64,000 nt of DNA from Duganella sp. OV510 (lineage in GTDB: Bacteria; Pseudomonadota; Gammaproteobacteria; Burkholderiales; Burkholderiaceae_D): NCBI RefSeq assembly GCF_900100205.1, contig NZ_FNEQ01000009.1, positions 62,001 through 126,000 of the forward strand. The letters run 5' to 3'. The position numbers and the translations under genes are program-made. Positions 41,559 to 51,100 of the stretch are shown here, one piece after another. The number at the start of each line of letters is the position of its first letter. Position 1 is the first letter of the stretch. A model generated the notes under the pieces. It did no database searches and had not been told where the DNA came from. It worked only from the letters and a program-made list of their open reading frames with translations.

Positions 41559-43226
41559 TTACGCGTTCCAGCGCATGATCAGCGCATGCAGTTGCGAAAT
41601 TTTTGGCCAGACCAGATCCGGCCAGCCGAGCGCGGTGTCGTAGCTTCTATGAGCTTTGACATAGGCAGCGCTGACGTCGGCCTTTGAGCCTGACAAAGGC
41701 AACAAACGCTCACCCTTGACCTCAAATTTTTCTTTGATGAAAGTGGCCGGCAGATACGATTCGATCGTGTATTTGTCGGTGATCCAATATTTGCCGCGGC
41801 TGCCCACAACACGCTCGAATTCCCGCGCGACCCGCTGTTTCGCCGAATTCAGATTCAGGCACTGGAACGTGCCGTCGGCTAGCTTTTCAAAATCGTGATC
41901 GCGGTCCATGAAGAGGGCTGCGTTGCGGTTGATGCGCAACAGGTCAATGAACTGGCCATCCGAATCGTCGGCGCTATAGTGCGACAGTATGGAGCCGCCA
42001 TAAAAGGCAAATGAGTAGTCGGCATTTTCGACCGGTTCTCGTACCGCGCCCCCCTGTTCCCGGCACCAAAGGCTTAACCAGTGCTTGATGTAGACACGGT
42101 CGCTCGGTCCCTCCACCCAGATCACGCCATTGCTCTGCGCAAGGTCGGAATTGCGCACGCCCAAGGCGTCCAGCAGACGCCACACATTCGGCTCAGCGTG
42201 CAGGCTCGCGCCATCGGCTTCCAAGATGGCGACATGGTCTTGGTTTTTTGTCCAGATGACCGGGTTTTGCAGCGTTGGTGCATGGGTCGCGATAAACAGC
42301 TGCAAACTTTTTTCGCTCACCATCTGACTCATTTTTTCCGCCAGATGCCGTTGCAGCCTAGGATGCAAATGGGTCTCCGGTTCATCCAACACCGCCACCG
42401 AACCGTCCGGCAAATTCCTCAGCCAGCTAAGGATCGACACAAGTTGAAGCCAGCCGGATGGCAAGGTCGAGATCAGCACATTGTTGAACTGGGCCTGATC
42501 ATCCGCCAGCCAAACGCCAACACGGCTATCGTCCTGCTCCAGCACATGAAACGGCGTTTTTTGCCGATGGGCGAAGTTCAGCGCGCCCAATCCTTCTGTG
42601 TCGGCCACGCCGGGCGCGGAAATCAGTCCAGGCAGCAACGTCCTGGCATCGTTGAGTATGCTGACCACATCATCCGCCGCCAGTCGGTCAATGCCATCCC
42701 AGCGATGAACCTGACACGCCGTTTGCCGAAAATCAGCCGCCAAATATCGCTGGGTGTCTGCGGCAATGTCGATCTTGCTGATGTTGCGGTTTAGTCCGCC
42801 CAGCTTACGGTCTTCGAGTTCCCGCTCATCGAGCGTCACAATACGCGCCACAAGATATTGGCCATTGATCTGCTGAGCGATATTGCTGTCGCTTGGATAG
42901 GCACCGTTAGCGACCGGATCGACCTGCACCCGCAGGCGCACCTGGTTATCGAAATCCAGCATGAAGGCGGCCGCCGATTCCGAATTACGATTTTCCCTCG
43001 CCAGCGTCGCCAGCCGCCCGGGCTGTGCAAGCACGGAAATCAGATCCAGCACGGTAGATTTACCCGCTCCGTTGGGGCCGGTAAAAATATTGATTTTCTT
43101 GAGCGGATACCAATCGGGCCGCTCCTGCCAGGCAAAAAGATTACTGCTACCAAACTGGGTTCGTCTGACAGCCAACGGTTTTAGTGTACGCAGTCCACAA
43201 AAAGCCATACGGGTGAGGTGAGACAT
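41559..43226 (-). CDS. OLD-like AAA ATPase with TOPRIM nuclease domain
   Basis: Of 555 residues, the N-terminal ABC/SMC-like ATPase has Walker A TGPNGAGKSTV (about 49-59) and Walker B LDEPETHLHPRLQRHL; the D-loop His in FIATHAPTL completes it. A TOPRIM-like domain follows with Glu in IWVEGPSDRVYIKHW and Asp-x-Asp in FMDRDHDF. This layout matches overcoming-lysogenisation-defect (OLD) nucleases, several of which act in phage defence alone or with a helicase partner. No helicase is adjacent, so it is probably a class 1 stand-alone protein. Confidence 0.8.
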   Translation of the reverse strand: MSHLTRMAFCGLRTLKPLAVRRTQFGSSNLFAWQERPDWYPLKKINIFTGPNGAGKSTVLDLISVLAQPGRLATLARENRNSESAAAFMLDFDNQVRLRVQVDPVANGAYPSDSNIAQQINGQYLVARIVTLDERELEDRKLGGLNRNISKIDIAADTQRYLAADFRQTACQVHRWDGIDRLAADDVVSILNDARTLLPGLISAPGVADTEGLGALNFAHRQKTPFHVLEQDDSRVGVWLADDQAQFNNVLISTLPSGWLQLVSILSWLRNLPDGSVAVLDEPETHLHPRLQRHLAEKMSQMVSEKSLQLFIATHAPTLQNPVIWTKNQDHVAILEADGASLHAEPNVWRLLDALGVRNSDLAQSNGVIWVEGPSDRVYIKHWLSLWCREQGGAVREPVENADYSFAFYGGSILSHYSADDSDGQFIDLLRINRNAALFMDRDHDFEKLADGTFQCLNLNSAKQRVAREFERVVGSRGKYWITDKYTIESYLPATFIKEKFEVKGERLLPLSGSKADVSAAYVKAHRSYDTALGWPDLVWPKISQLHALIMRWNA

Positions 43227-43239
43227 CTGTTCCTTTCAT

Positions 43240-43680
43240 TTCAAATATAGGTAAGGGGCCGGCCTGACTTGGCTTGAGCTGCAGTTCGGCCAGCGCCGGC
43301 GGGTGGGCTTTGAGTTCCGGACGATGTTCGCTGCATTTCGCGTGCGGATCTCCAGCGCCTGCTGCAACAATGGCGTGGCGTGCCCATCCTGATCTTGCAG
43401 GCGGTGGTCCTCGCTCAGTTCCTGCATCACCTCGGCGACCGAGCTGCCGGCATAGCCAGCGCAACGCCAGCGCGCGCTGAAGAGCATCTACCGCTTTGGC
43501 GTACTGGTGCTGACTTTGATACAGAATGCCTCGACCAGGAGAACGAACAACAGTTCGGCGTGATTCGCGCCCAGCAGGCGCCTTGGCAGTCCCCCAAACC
43601 TGCGCGCTGAAACACATACGGTCGCCTCCCGGTCGCTGAGTGCTCCGCTTGGGCCGGCAGCCTCGTTACGGACTACATCA
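43240..43680 (-). pseudogene. Remnant of a TPR protein
   Basis: Fragments in different minus-strand frames read YAKAVDALQRALAL, SVAEVMQELSEDHRLQDQDG and LLQQALEIR, the typical look of Kinesin-light-chain-type TPR repeats. No continuous ORF joins them, so at least two indels have occurred. Confidence 0.4.
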
Positions 43681-43932
43681 GGATATAACAGCCTGCGCGC
43701 CAGCGGCAGTGGCTGCGGATGAATCACTACGGCTGGATGGCAACGCATCAACCAGCGCCTCGATGCGATCCAGTTTATCCATCACCCTCTTGACCGCCAC
43801 ATCCAATCCCGTCGCTGCCATGTAGGCCGGCACGATACTTGGTTGAATTTGGTCAGCGTGGACGGCACCGTCAGCAGGCGTTGCATTGGAGTCATGCGCC
43901 GCCATGCGACGGCTAAAGAGTTTAAGTTTCAT
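43678..43932 (-). CDS. Small hypothetical protein, uncertain
   Basis: This 84-residue ORF (MKLKLFSRRMAAHDSN...) has a helical middle (DVAVKRVMDKLDRIEALVDAL) that looks like real protein. No ribosome site was seen and no family recognised. Confidence 0.35.
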   Translation of the reverse strand: MKLKLFSRRMAAHDSNATPADGAVHADQIQPSIVPAYMAATGLDVAVKRVMDKLDRIEALVDALPSSRSDSSAATAAGAQAVIS

Positions 43933-44071
43933 TGGCGTTGATGGAAGGAGTGGATGACGCTTTCATGCTGCTCCCCCATCAGCGATTCGACTTCGCAGTC
44001 TGCAAAAAAAAGTCATGTAGGCCGTGAGAAAATTCAGGAGGGTTAGGTCGTTGCTTTGCACAGAGACGGGT

Positions 44072-44091
44072 GGGGGGACGTTTCGCCCCCC
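44072..44091 (-). terminator. G/C hairpin after the 283-residue gene
   Basis: GGGGGG-ACGTTTCG-CCCCCC lies 15 bp past the stop of the gene at 44106 on the minus strand. The C-run extends to ten bases (44086-44095). There is no U-run, so termination would be inefficient or Rho-aided. Confidence 0.4.
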
Positions 44092-44105
44092 CCCCATTAA
44101 ATAGC

Positions 44106-44957
44106 TCATGTATCGATCTGAATCTTGCACGTCATTGCACCGTCTGGGTGCGGTCCCGCATATAGCACGGCCAGATAGAGCACACCGTTCTCTTTGAATG
44201 TGCAGTAGTAAATTCGCGCCGCAGCTTGCACAGTCGTCCCGTCTCCTTGCTTTACGTGCGTTTCAGTGTCAAACGTTTTTATTTCTCGCTGACCAGCGAA
44301 TACCTTCACCGTGACCACCGAACCACCAGTTTGGGCGTGTCGCAATCCGCGCCCACGCAAGAAGGAATCGATACGTCCGACGGCACCATCTTGCTGAAGA
44401 AACAACACAAAAGCATCCATCGCTTCCGCTACGAAAGCATGGCGGAGTGGCGCAATTTCGTCACACACATTGAATGCACTTTCAGCCACCAGCAGTTTAG
44501 GGTGCCGATCTCGCGCAGACCGCAAACTTATCGAAGGCACGGGCGTAGCAGCGTCGTCCTGCGCGAATACCGTTTCGCAGAGTTGGCCGAATAGCGCGTC
44601 ATTAAATTCCGCAGTCAGTGGGCGACGTGGCAGCAGTTTTGGCCAGCCTTGCTCACCATTCATGGGCTCAACAACTTCGCCACCTGCCTCCTCTATCTGG
44701 CAAAGCAGATCATCAACATTCGGCGGGCGTTCCGTATAAGGTAGCAACAAAACGTAGGCGTCAGCCAGGTCTTCCAGATCGTCGAGGTAGTTACGGAGGT
44801 CTGCGGTCGCCTGCTTGGGGAATGGGCGCAATTGCAGAACGCCTTGCGGATTGGTATCAGCAAGAACACAGGTCACTTCGATCTCCTGCGGGCCCGCAGC
44901 CTGTACAAAGCGTGCGCGTAGCTTCGCAGGCATGCCCATGATGAATACCTGGCTCAT
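44106..44957 (-). CDS. Unknown protein, partner of the LOTUS-like gene
   Basis: The 283-residue protein has no signal peptide or membrane segment. The N-terminal ~95 residues look like a compact alpha/beta domain (SQVFIMGMPAKLRARFV, AYVLLLPYTERPPNVDDLL); the C-terminal half (from ~170) has helices and then strands (GSVVTVKVFAGQREIKTF, ARIYYCTFKENGVLYLAVLYAG). No known family was identified. The ATG at 44957 has GGGGCG upstream. It lies 20 bp after the LOTUS-like gene and must be co-transcribed with it. Confidence 0.65.
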   Translation of the reverse strand: MSQVFIMGMPAKLRARFVQAAGPQEIEVTCVLADTNPQGVLQLRPFPKQATADLRNYLDDLEDLADAYVLLLPYTERPPNVDDLLCQIEEAGGEVVEPMNGEQGWPKLLPRRPLTAEFNDALFGQLCETVFAQDDAATPVPSISLRSARDRHPKLLVAESAFNVCDEIAPLRHAFVAEAMDAFVLFLQQDGAVGRIDSFLRGRGLRHAQTGGSVVTVKVFAGQREIKTFDTETHVKQGDGTTVQAAARIYYCTFKENGVLYLAVLYAGPHPDGAMTCKIQIDT

Positions 44958-44977
44958 AATTCGCCCCAAGGCCAGGA

Positions 44978-45868
44978 TTAGCGTTGAGTAGTTACCAGGA
45001 TTGCATCGAGAACGTGTGGAAGTACCATTCGCGCGATATCCTTGTCCGACAGCATTCCCAACAGTTGATCCACCTTCTTGCGCGGCGTGAGATCAGGTGC
45101 CCAAGCGCAGGTGGGCGGCATAGGCTGTTTCTCGCTATGCACCTTCTCCGGCAAGCACAGCTTATCCATTGGGTAATTCTGCGCATCCGCCCAGCGCTCA
45201 ATGACCATGAAAACCTTCGCGGTGCGGAAATGCTTCCACGACTTTGCATGCCCGCCTAACATCTTCGTGAACTCGACGTTGAGGTCACTGGAATACGGTT
45301 TATCGAGCAATGCAGTAAGGGTTACCTTATCACCACTAAGTAAGGCCACTGTCGCAATAAAATCCTTCATCCAGCCCAACTGTGTGGAGCCGTCAATCGG
45401 CGTGATTTCGGCGAACTGCTGCGGCTGGTCGCGGATTTCGTCCGGCACCCCCGAAGTAGCCAGAAAATGCTGAACTTGACCGGTACTCTTATTCAGGAAA
45501 CGCTTACGCGCACCATCCGGGTTGCAAAACGCCTGCCAAACATCGCTGCGAGCCGCTGGTAAACGCTTTTTCTGTTCATCGCGGGTCGCCTGCAATTTTT
45601 TTTGTACCTGCGCCACATCCGGCGCATTAGAGAGCGACACACGCACGTCACTATCGCCAGCCTGGCGATCGACCTTGACGGTACCGTCAGTGCCGTTTTT
45701 TAAGAAATCGGAAAAATTACGATAGCCCAGATCTACTGGGTTCAGTGGAGGCAAGCCTTTCGCAGCAGTAGCAGCGTTCAAGCGCTGCTTCAGGCGGGCA
45801 CCAAAATCATTCGGAAAATCTGTCAGCAGCTCGACGAGCAGCGACTTATAGAAAGGAAGTTCTACCAT
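44978..45868 (-). CDS. LOTUS/OST-HTH-like domain protein
   Basis: Residues 3-78 (FYKSLLVELLTDFPNDFGARLKQ, then LGYRNFSDFLKNG and a basic strand) resemble the LOTUS/OST-HTH winged-helix fold. In other proteins this fold binds RNA, including G-rich RNA, or recruits helicases. The rest, about 210 residues, is helical (RDEQKKRLPAARSDVWQAF, KSWKHFRTAKVFMVIERW) and unassigned; a late segment CLPEKVHSEKQPMPPTC has two cysteines. It is the first gene of a two-gene transcript with the 283-residue protein. The domain call is by eye only. Confidence 0.5.
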   Translation of the reverse strand: MVELPFYKSLLVELLTDFPNDFGARLKQRLNAATAAKGLPPLNPVDLGYRNFSDFLKNGTDGTVKVDRQAGDSDVRVSLSNAPDVAQVQKKLQATRDEQKKRLPAARSDVWQAFCNPDGARKRFLNKSTGQVQHFLATSGVPDEIRDQPQQFAEITPIDGSTQLGWMKDFIATVALLSGDKVTLTALLDKPYSSDLNVEFTKMLGGHAKSWKHFRTAKVFMVIERWADAQNYPMDKLCLPEKVHSEKQPMPPTCAWAPDLTPRKKVDQLLGMLSDKDIARMVLPHVLDAILVTTQR

Positions 45869-46524
45869 GCTAATCAGTCCTTAGGGCCGAAAGTAATATA
45901 GGAAATGCCCCGCCACAGAGTGTAGCGGGGATTCCACGTATTCATGCATTACTTTTTGAGTTCCCTGACTTACATAGCGTCGTCTGCACGGGAGAACTCT
46001 GGCACCCAATACAGCTCTTTGGCACTACATAAGCTTCTAAGTTGTCAGAAATTCATTAGTTCAGACAAGGCTTGGAATGGTCTGCTTTAGACGTGGGATG
46101 GAGTTTAGCGCCACAACAACCGATGCGTCAAGAAAAGCCCGCAATTTTTGGCGTGTTTTTTTTCGGACGTGCGAAATTTTACGTGCATTTTTTTGCGCGT
46201 GTTTTCCCGCGTGCATTTTCTACGTGTTTTTTTTGCATGCGCTTTTTCACACACAGTTCCGAAAAAGTGCAGCATCGCCAGCGCATCCGCAAATCTGCTC
46301 CGCCAACTTCCTCCCCATGAGATGGCGTTCCCCAACAAAATCTCAAAAATTTTCGGAGGGTAAGGACGATATTTTGTTCCAGCAGAGTGGCGCCGTCCAT
46401 GCCTCCCCCCCCTGCCCTCCCTTTTTCAAAGGGGTGTATTACGCAACAGAAAACGATGCCGGGTGCTTTACGCTGAGCTTGGCTGACGAAAACGTTGTAA
46501 ATTGAGCCCTTCAATGGAGAGTAA
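45869..46524. other. Non-coding stretch with a T-tract / CGTG repeat array
   Basis: No supported gene lies in these 656 bp. At 46151-46240 the plus strand repeats CGTG followed by a run of 4-8 T at 12-16 bp intervals (CGTG at 46152, 46168, 46182, 46198, 46210, 46223, then GCATGC at 46236). The adjacent ORF in this region is of low complexity and not credible. It could be the leader or regulatory region of the next gene. Confidence 0.5.
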
Positions 46525-47805
46525 ATGATGAGTTTTGCCGAAGACGAATTCAGACGGTTGGCTAAGGTCGCTGCGGACTTAAAGGTCGCCCATGAGGCCG
46601 AGCAACATTTAAGAGTAATTAGGCAACAGGAGGACTTTGCTCGCACTCTCGGCATGAGGAGCGAGATTGGCGCATTATCTGAGCATTTCAAAGTCGGCAC
46701 CGCAGCCCATGTGGCGCTCGGCCTTCCTGGCGGCGCGTTGGCAGCCGGATTCGGCATAACGGGATTGTCGGCCGCAGACCAGATCGGGCAAACGGTTGCG
46801 CAGCTTAAAGCTGGCGATGCGATTAGCAAGCACATGGCGCGGCCGGGCAGCGCATTAGCAGCCGCATTGGGGATAACAGGAAAATCCGCTATTCCCCAGA
46901 TAGGGGCGTATGTTGAGCATTTAAAAGCTGAAGCAGCAGCTCGCATAGCACTAGGACAGCCTGTCGGCGCCTTAGAGGCAGCGCGTCAGGCAGCTATCAG
47001 TAGCATGGGTTTATTCGCTAATCCTTTTAAGGCACCGACGGCATTGGCCCCCTCAGCCAGCGCTTTCGCGGCTACATTCGGCATAACTGGATTGTCTGCT
47101 GCCGAGCAACTAAGTAAGCTGGCCGCTGAGTTCAAGGCCGGCGAGACGGCGCGAGGCATGCTCGGGGAAGCAATCCAATCCTTCGACGTAACCAACGCTT
47201 CGAGGTTGATTGCGTCAATGTCGGAACTTGTTCGCGCCCATTCCGAGTACGAGTTACACCACGACGAAGGCACAGAAAACATTGATCCAGATGAGCCAAG
47301 TGCCATCTTGCATGCAGCCAGCAGTCGAAGCACTGCACAAGACGGCGACGCTTTGGTTCAGTTAATCGAAAATTCCGTTCGGGCACTGCACTCATCAACG
47401 AATACCCAGCAAAATGACATTTTCTGGACAAGGGTCTACCCATTTATTTTGGCCATCCTGACGTTGCTATTGGCCCCCGTTGCTGACCATTTTATTAAGC
47501 AAGCTCTGGCAACCGCATCGCCGTCTCAGAACAGCGCCCCCAAGCAAGTGAACACCGCCGTGCGTAATTTTGGGTTCTCGCCGCTAATGCTGAGTGGTCA
47601 TCGTATCGTAGATGCGAAATCCAGTCTCCCAGTGCGGGCCACCGCTCGCATGAACGCAAAAGAACTGGGACGACTACCACGCGCTTGTGTCGTTGAAGTT
47701 CTTCAAGTCGAGGGACGTTGGACTCTGGTGCGCTGGTCGGATGAGAAGCACAGCATTGTGCTCCAAGGTTGGGTATCTACGCGGTACTTAAAGAAATTTC
47801 AATAG
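46525..47805 (+). CDS. Membrane protein with internal repeats and C-terminal SH3 domain
   Basis: Residues ~45-215 hold three repeats built around FGITGLSAADQI / LGITGKSAIPQI / FGITGLSAAEQL (starting near 76, 116 and 186), each followed by a helix with LKA or FKAG. One membrane helix lies at ~305-325 (VYPFILAILTLLLAPVA). A bacterial SH3 domain closes the protein (~365-426; LPVRATARM, ARGWV-type ending GWVSTRYLKKF). GGAGAG precedes the tandem ATG. The repeats should face the cytoplasm if the SH3 domain is periplasmic. No family was recognised as a whole. Confidence 0.7.
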   Translation: MMSFAEDEFRRLAKVAADLKVAHEAEQHLRVIRQQEDFARTLGMRSEIGALSEHFKVGTAAHVALGLPGGALAAGFGITGLSAADQIGQTVAQLKAGDAISKHMARPGSALAAALGITGKSAIPQIGAYVEHLKAEAAARIALGQPVGALEAARQAAISSMGLFANPFKAPTALAPSASAFAATFGITGLSAAEQLSKLAAEFKAGETARGMLGEAIQSFDVTNASRLIASMSELVRAHSEYELHHDEGTENIDPDEPSAILHAASSRSTAQDGDALVQLIENSVRALHSSTNTQQNDIFWTRVYPFILAILTLLLAPVADHFIKQALATASPSQNSAPKQVNTAVRNFGFSPLMLSGHRIVDAKSSLPVRATARMNAKELGRLPRACVVEVLQVEGRWTLVRWSDEKHSIVLQGWVSTRYLKKFQ

Positions 47806-48175
47806 CCCGATTCCCCCTGACAATCGCAACATCCATCACTCAACTAACGCCATCGGTTAAAGCAGCTACACCTCATATATACCTAATATAGGTATCTGCA
47901 AACCCTGATTTCATACGGGTTTGCGAGGTACTCGGGTAAAAAATCGGGTAAAACTGATCGCAACTAGCCGTTAGACGACGGTCTCCGCAGTTTCTTGTTG
48001 TAAGCACACAGCAAACGCTTGCTGTATGGAGCCATGACGATGCGGCAGTGTGATGGACTCAGCCGGCAATGATTTACTACCGCCGAAAAGGATAAGAAAG
48101 CTGGCCATCGAGAAACTGACCCGTGCGAAATGCTAAAATCTGAGCTTGCAAACTGTCCATACAGGTAGCTTTTTG
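47806..48175. other. Intergenic region with two dyads and a repeat like the island ends
   Basis: ATACCTA-ATA-TAGGTAT (47879-47895) and GCAAACCC-N11-GGGTTTGC (47898-47924) are perfect dyads. Next comes CTCGGGTAAAAAATCGGGTAAAA (47931-47953), a tandem GGGTAAAA like the sequences near both island ends. A TAAAAT at 48133-48138 may be the -10 of the next gene. Confidence 0.45.
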
Positions 48176-51100
48176 ATGACGATAGTGACCACACCCGCAG
48201 CACCTGCCGAACGGATGCGTGCTGGCGGTCGTGCCACAGAGGCCGGCATGGCATTTCAGGCTGATGTGGCGACTTGGCTTGCAGTGCATATCCTCGTCCG
48301 ACTCCCTGTCGGCGGACGCTTCGGCATCAACAATCAAGCACTTCCGGTTGCCATCCGTCTTGAAACTGGCGATACCCTCGACGACATAGAAGTGACGCAG
48401 TCGGATGACGGTGCGCTGAATTTCCAATGCAAGACCAGAGCCACTCTAGGCACCGGGACAGAGTCCCCGCTCGCAAAAACTGTTCGACAAGTGGCGAAGT
48501 GGGTCGCAACGGAAAAGGCAAGCGACGGCCTGCCCAGCGTGACTAGCAACGCCGCAGTGTTGGCTGTTCGGGCTGATGCTCCGATGACGCTCGACGTTCT
48601 TGAAACCGCGTGCCGCGCTTTCGACCACGGCGGTGGCTGGACGATAACTCGTGGGCAACGTAATCAAGCTGAACGTACTGCACTCAACCTTCTGGAGACA
48701 GCGGCAACACCTGCTTGGAGGGAACTGCGTAGCATAGAGCCGCAAGACGCCGATCTCGCGGATCTCGCACGCATTTTTCATATTAATCGTTTCACGATGG
48801 ATGAGGGGGATAGCGATTGGCGCGAAGCATCGCACCTCTTAGGGCGCCACTTGTACGGCGATGACGCTGCTGGCGATGCTCCACTGCGTGACTTAAAGGG
48901 GATCATGCGCGGATTGGTCGGCAGCGGTGCGCCTGCAGATCGCGACGGGCTGCTGCGCGCACTGCGCCAGCGCGGGCATAACGATATCATGGCACCTGGC
49001 TTCGATGCCGATATCGCTAGGCTATGCGCTGCAACGGCGAGCGAGCTCACCCGCCTTGCGGTACATTGCACTTTACCTCTCGGTACCGGCATTCCAATCG
49101 CGCGTGAATGCAGCGAGCATCTCGCCACAGCGATCCTGGACGGTTCATTGCTGGTGACCGGTGAGCCTGGTGCAGGCAAGACCGGTGCCCTTGTCCACGC
49201 AGCGACGACACTAGCAGCCGCAGGCGATACTGTCGTGTTCCTGTCTGTTGATCGCTTTCCTGGCGTGACAATCGCTGCCGACATTCAGTCGGAACTCGGA
49301 CTGGCCCACACGCTGCCAGATACCCTTGCTGCAATCCCCGGCTCGGGCCGCAAGATCCTGTTCATCGACGCCCTCGATGCCGCACGGGGCGGGCATTCGG
49401 AGGCGGTCTTCGCAACGCTCATCGAGCAGGTACTCCAACGACTAGCGAGCGCATGGATCGTCGTCGCATCAATCCGCACTTTCGACCTCAAGAATGGGCG
49501 TCGCTATCGTCAAGCCTTCGCTGGAACACCTGTCGTTTTGCAGCCTGTGGACAAAGGAATGGCGAACGTTCGGCATTTTTCCGTGCCGCGCCTATCAGAT
49601 GAAGACCTTCGGAAAGCAGTGACGGCATCTCAAGCACTAGCCGGTTTGATAGATTCGGCCCCTGTACAACTCGTGGATCTGCTACGCAACGTATTCAATC
49701 TGTCGCTTGCTGCGCAGTTGCTAGGTAACGGCACCGAGCCTTCCGCGTTCGCCGAGATCGGAACGCAGTCAGGGCTAATAGACGCATACGAAGATGAACG
49801 CCTACCCGTCACACCGCTGCGGCTTGCTACACGCGAGGCAGCCGCCGTGATGGTACGTGGCCGCCGCCTCTCTGTGCGCAAGATTGCAATCAATCACGAT
49901 AGCCTCGATATCGTGATCGGTAGCGGTGTGCTCGCCGAATCGGGGGAATTAGTTAGCTTTGCCCACCATGTGTTATTCGACCATGTCGCCGGTCGTTTTT
50001 ATCTGGCTTGGGATGATCCGGTCGCCTTGAAAGCTCAGCTTGCCTGTGACACATCAACCGCTCTAATGTTGGCACCTGCGCTGCGTTTTGCAGTTGAGCG
50101 GCTCTGGCGGGAAGACGACGCGAGACGACCGCGAATCTGGCGCCTGACCGCCAGCCTTTTCGCTGGCGACGTCGACCCGGTGCTGGGCAATGTCGCGTTG
50201 CGGACCTTAGTTGAAAATGTACGAGAACAAGGCGACCTGCTTGGCCTCATGACGCGTGTTGCCTCAACGCCAAGCGATCCTGCACTGGTAGCCGAGCTGC
50301 GTCGCCTGACGCGATTCGCTTCCATGAACATCGCCGATAGCCGCCCTCCAGCCCAATCTGCTGCATTAGCATGGGCCCGACTTGCTGAGGCACTCGTGTC
50401 TACGCGTGAGCGGTTGCTAATCGACCCCGCCCGCCTACTTCTTAAGGCATTGTTCGATCATGGCGACTTAGCTGATTCCGTACTCTTCGGCGTACTTGGC
50501 CAAGCATCGCGCGCGCTGCTAGAACTGGCATGGACACCATCGGCACAGTTGATGCAGATTACCCCGATAGTGATTGAATTTGTTGGCAAGAGCTTTTCCT
50601 CGTCACCAGGGGCTTCGCGGGCCCTTCTGGACCGCATTTTGCGCGAGCCCCATTTTTCGCAAAATGCCGATCGCGAGGCACGCTGGCTTGCCACGCAGAT
50701 AAGGGCCATCACCCGTATTGATCCTGACTTCACCGTGCAAATTTATGCCGCACTCTACGGCCAGACGATCACAGACTCCGCCATCTCGTCGATGGGAACC
50801 GATCGTATCCTCCGCCTCACTTCCACCCGGCGGCAGGATTACGAAAGCAGTCGCTACCTGCTTGCAATAGCAATCAGTGACGTACTTGCGCTATCGCCAG
50901 CCCACGGCACCCGTGCGCTCATTGACGCGTTGATCGGCGAGTCCATCGTTCGCGGCATCACCAATGCTCCCGATGGGCGCCAAATCAATCTAGGCACATC
51001 GTCAATTACACTCCTCGGCGCCGTCTACGAATATAGCGACTGGAGCCAGTCTGGCATATCGAACCGCAAGGACGATCTGCTGCACCAATTTGTTGTCTTC

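Noticed and set aside
46077..46505. A 142-codon plus-strand ORF through the T-tract region
   Set aside because: It is dominated by Phe/Cys/Arg from low-complexity DNA, has no ribosome site and overlaps equally poor ORFs in other frames.
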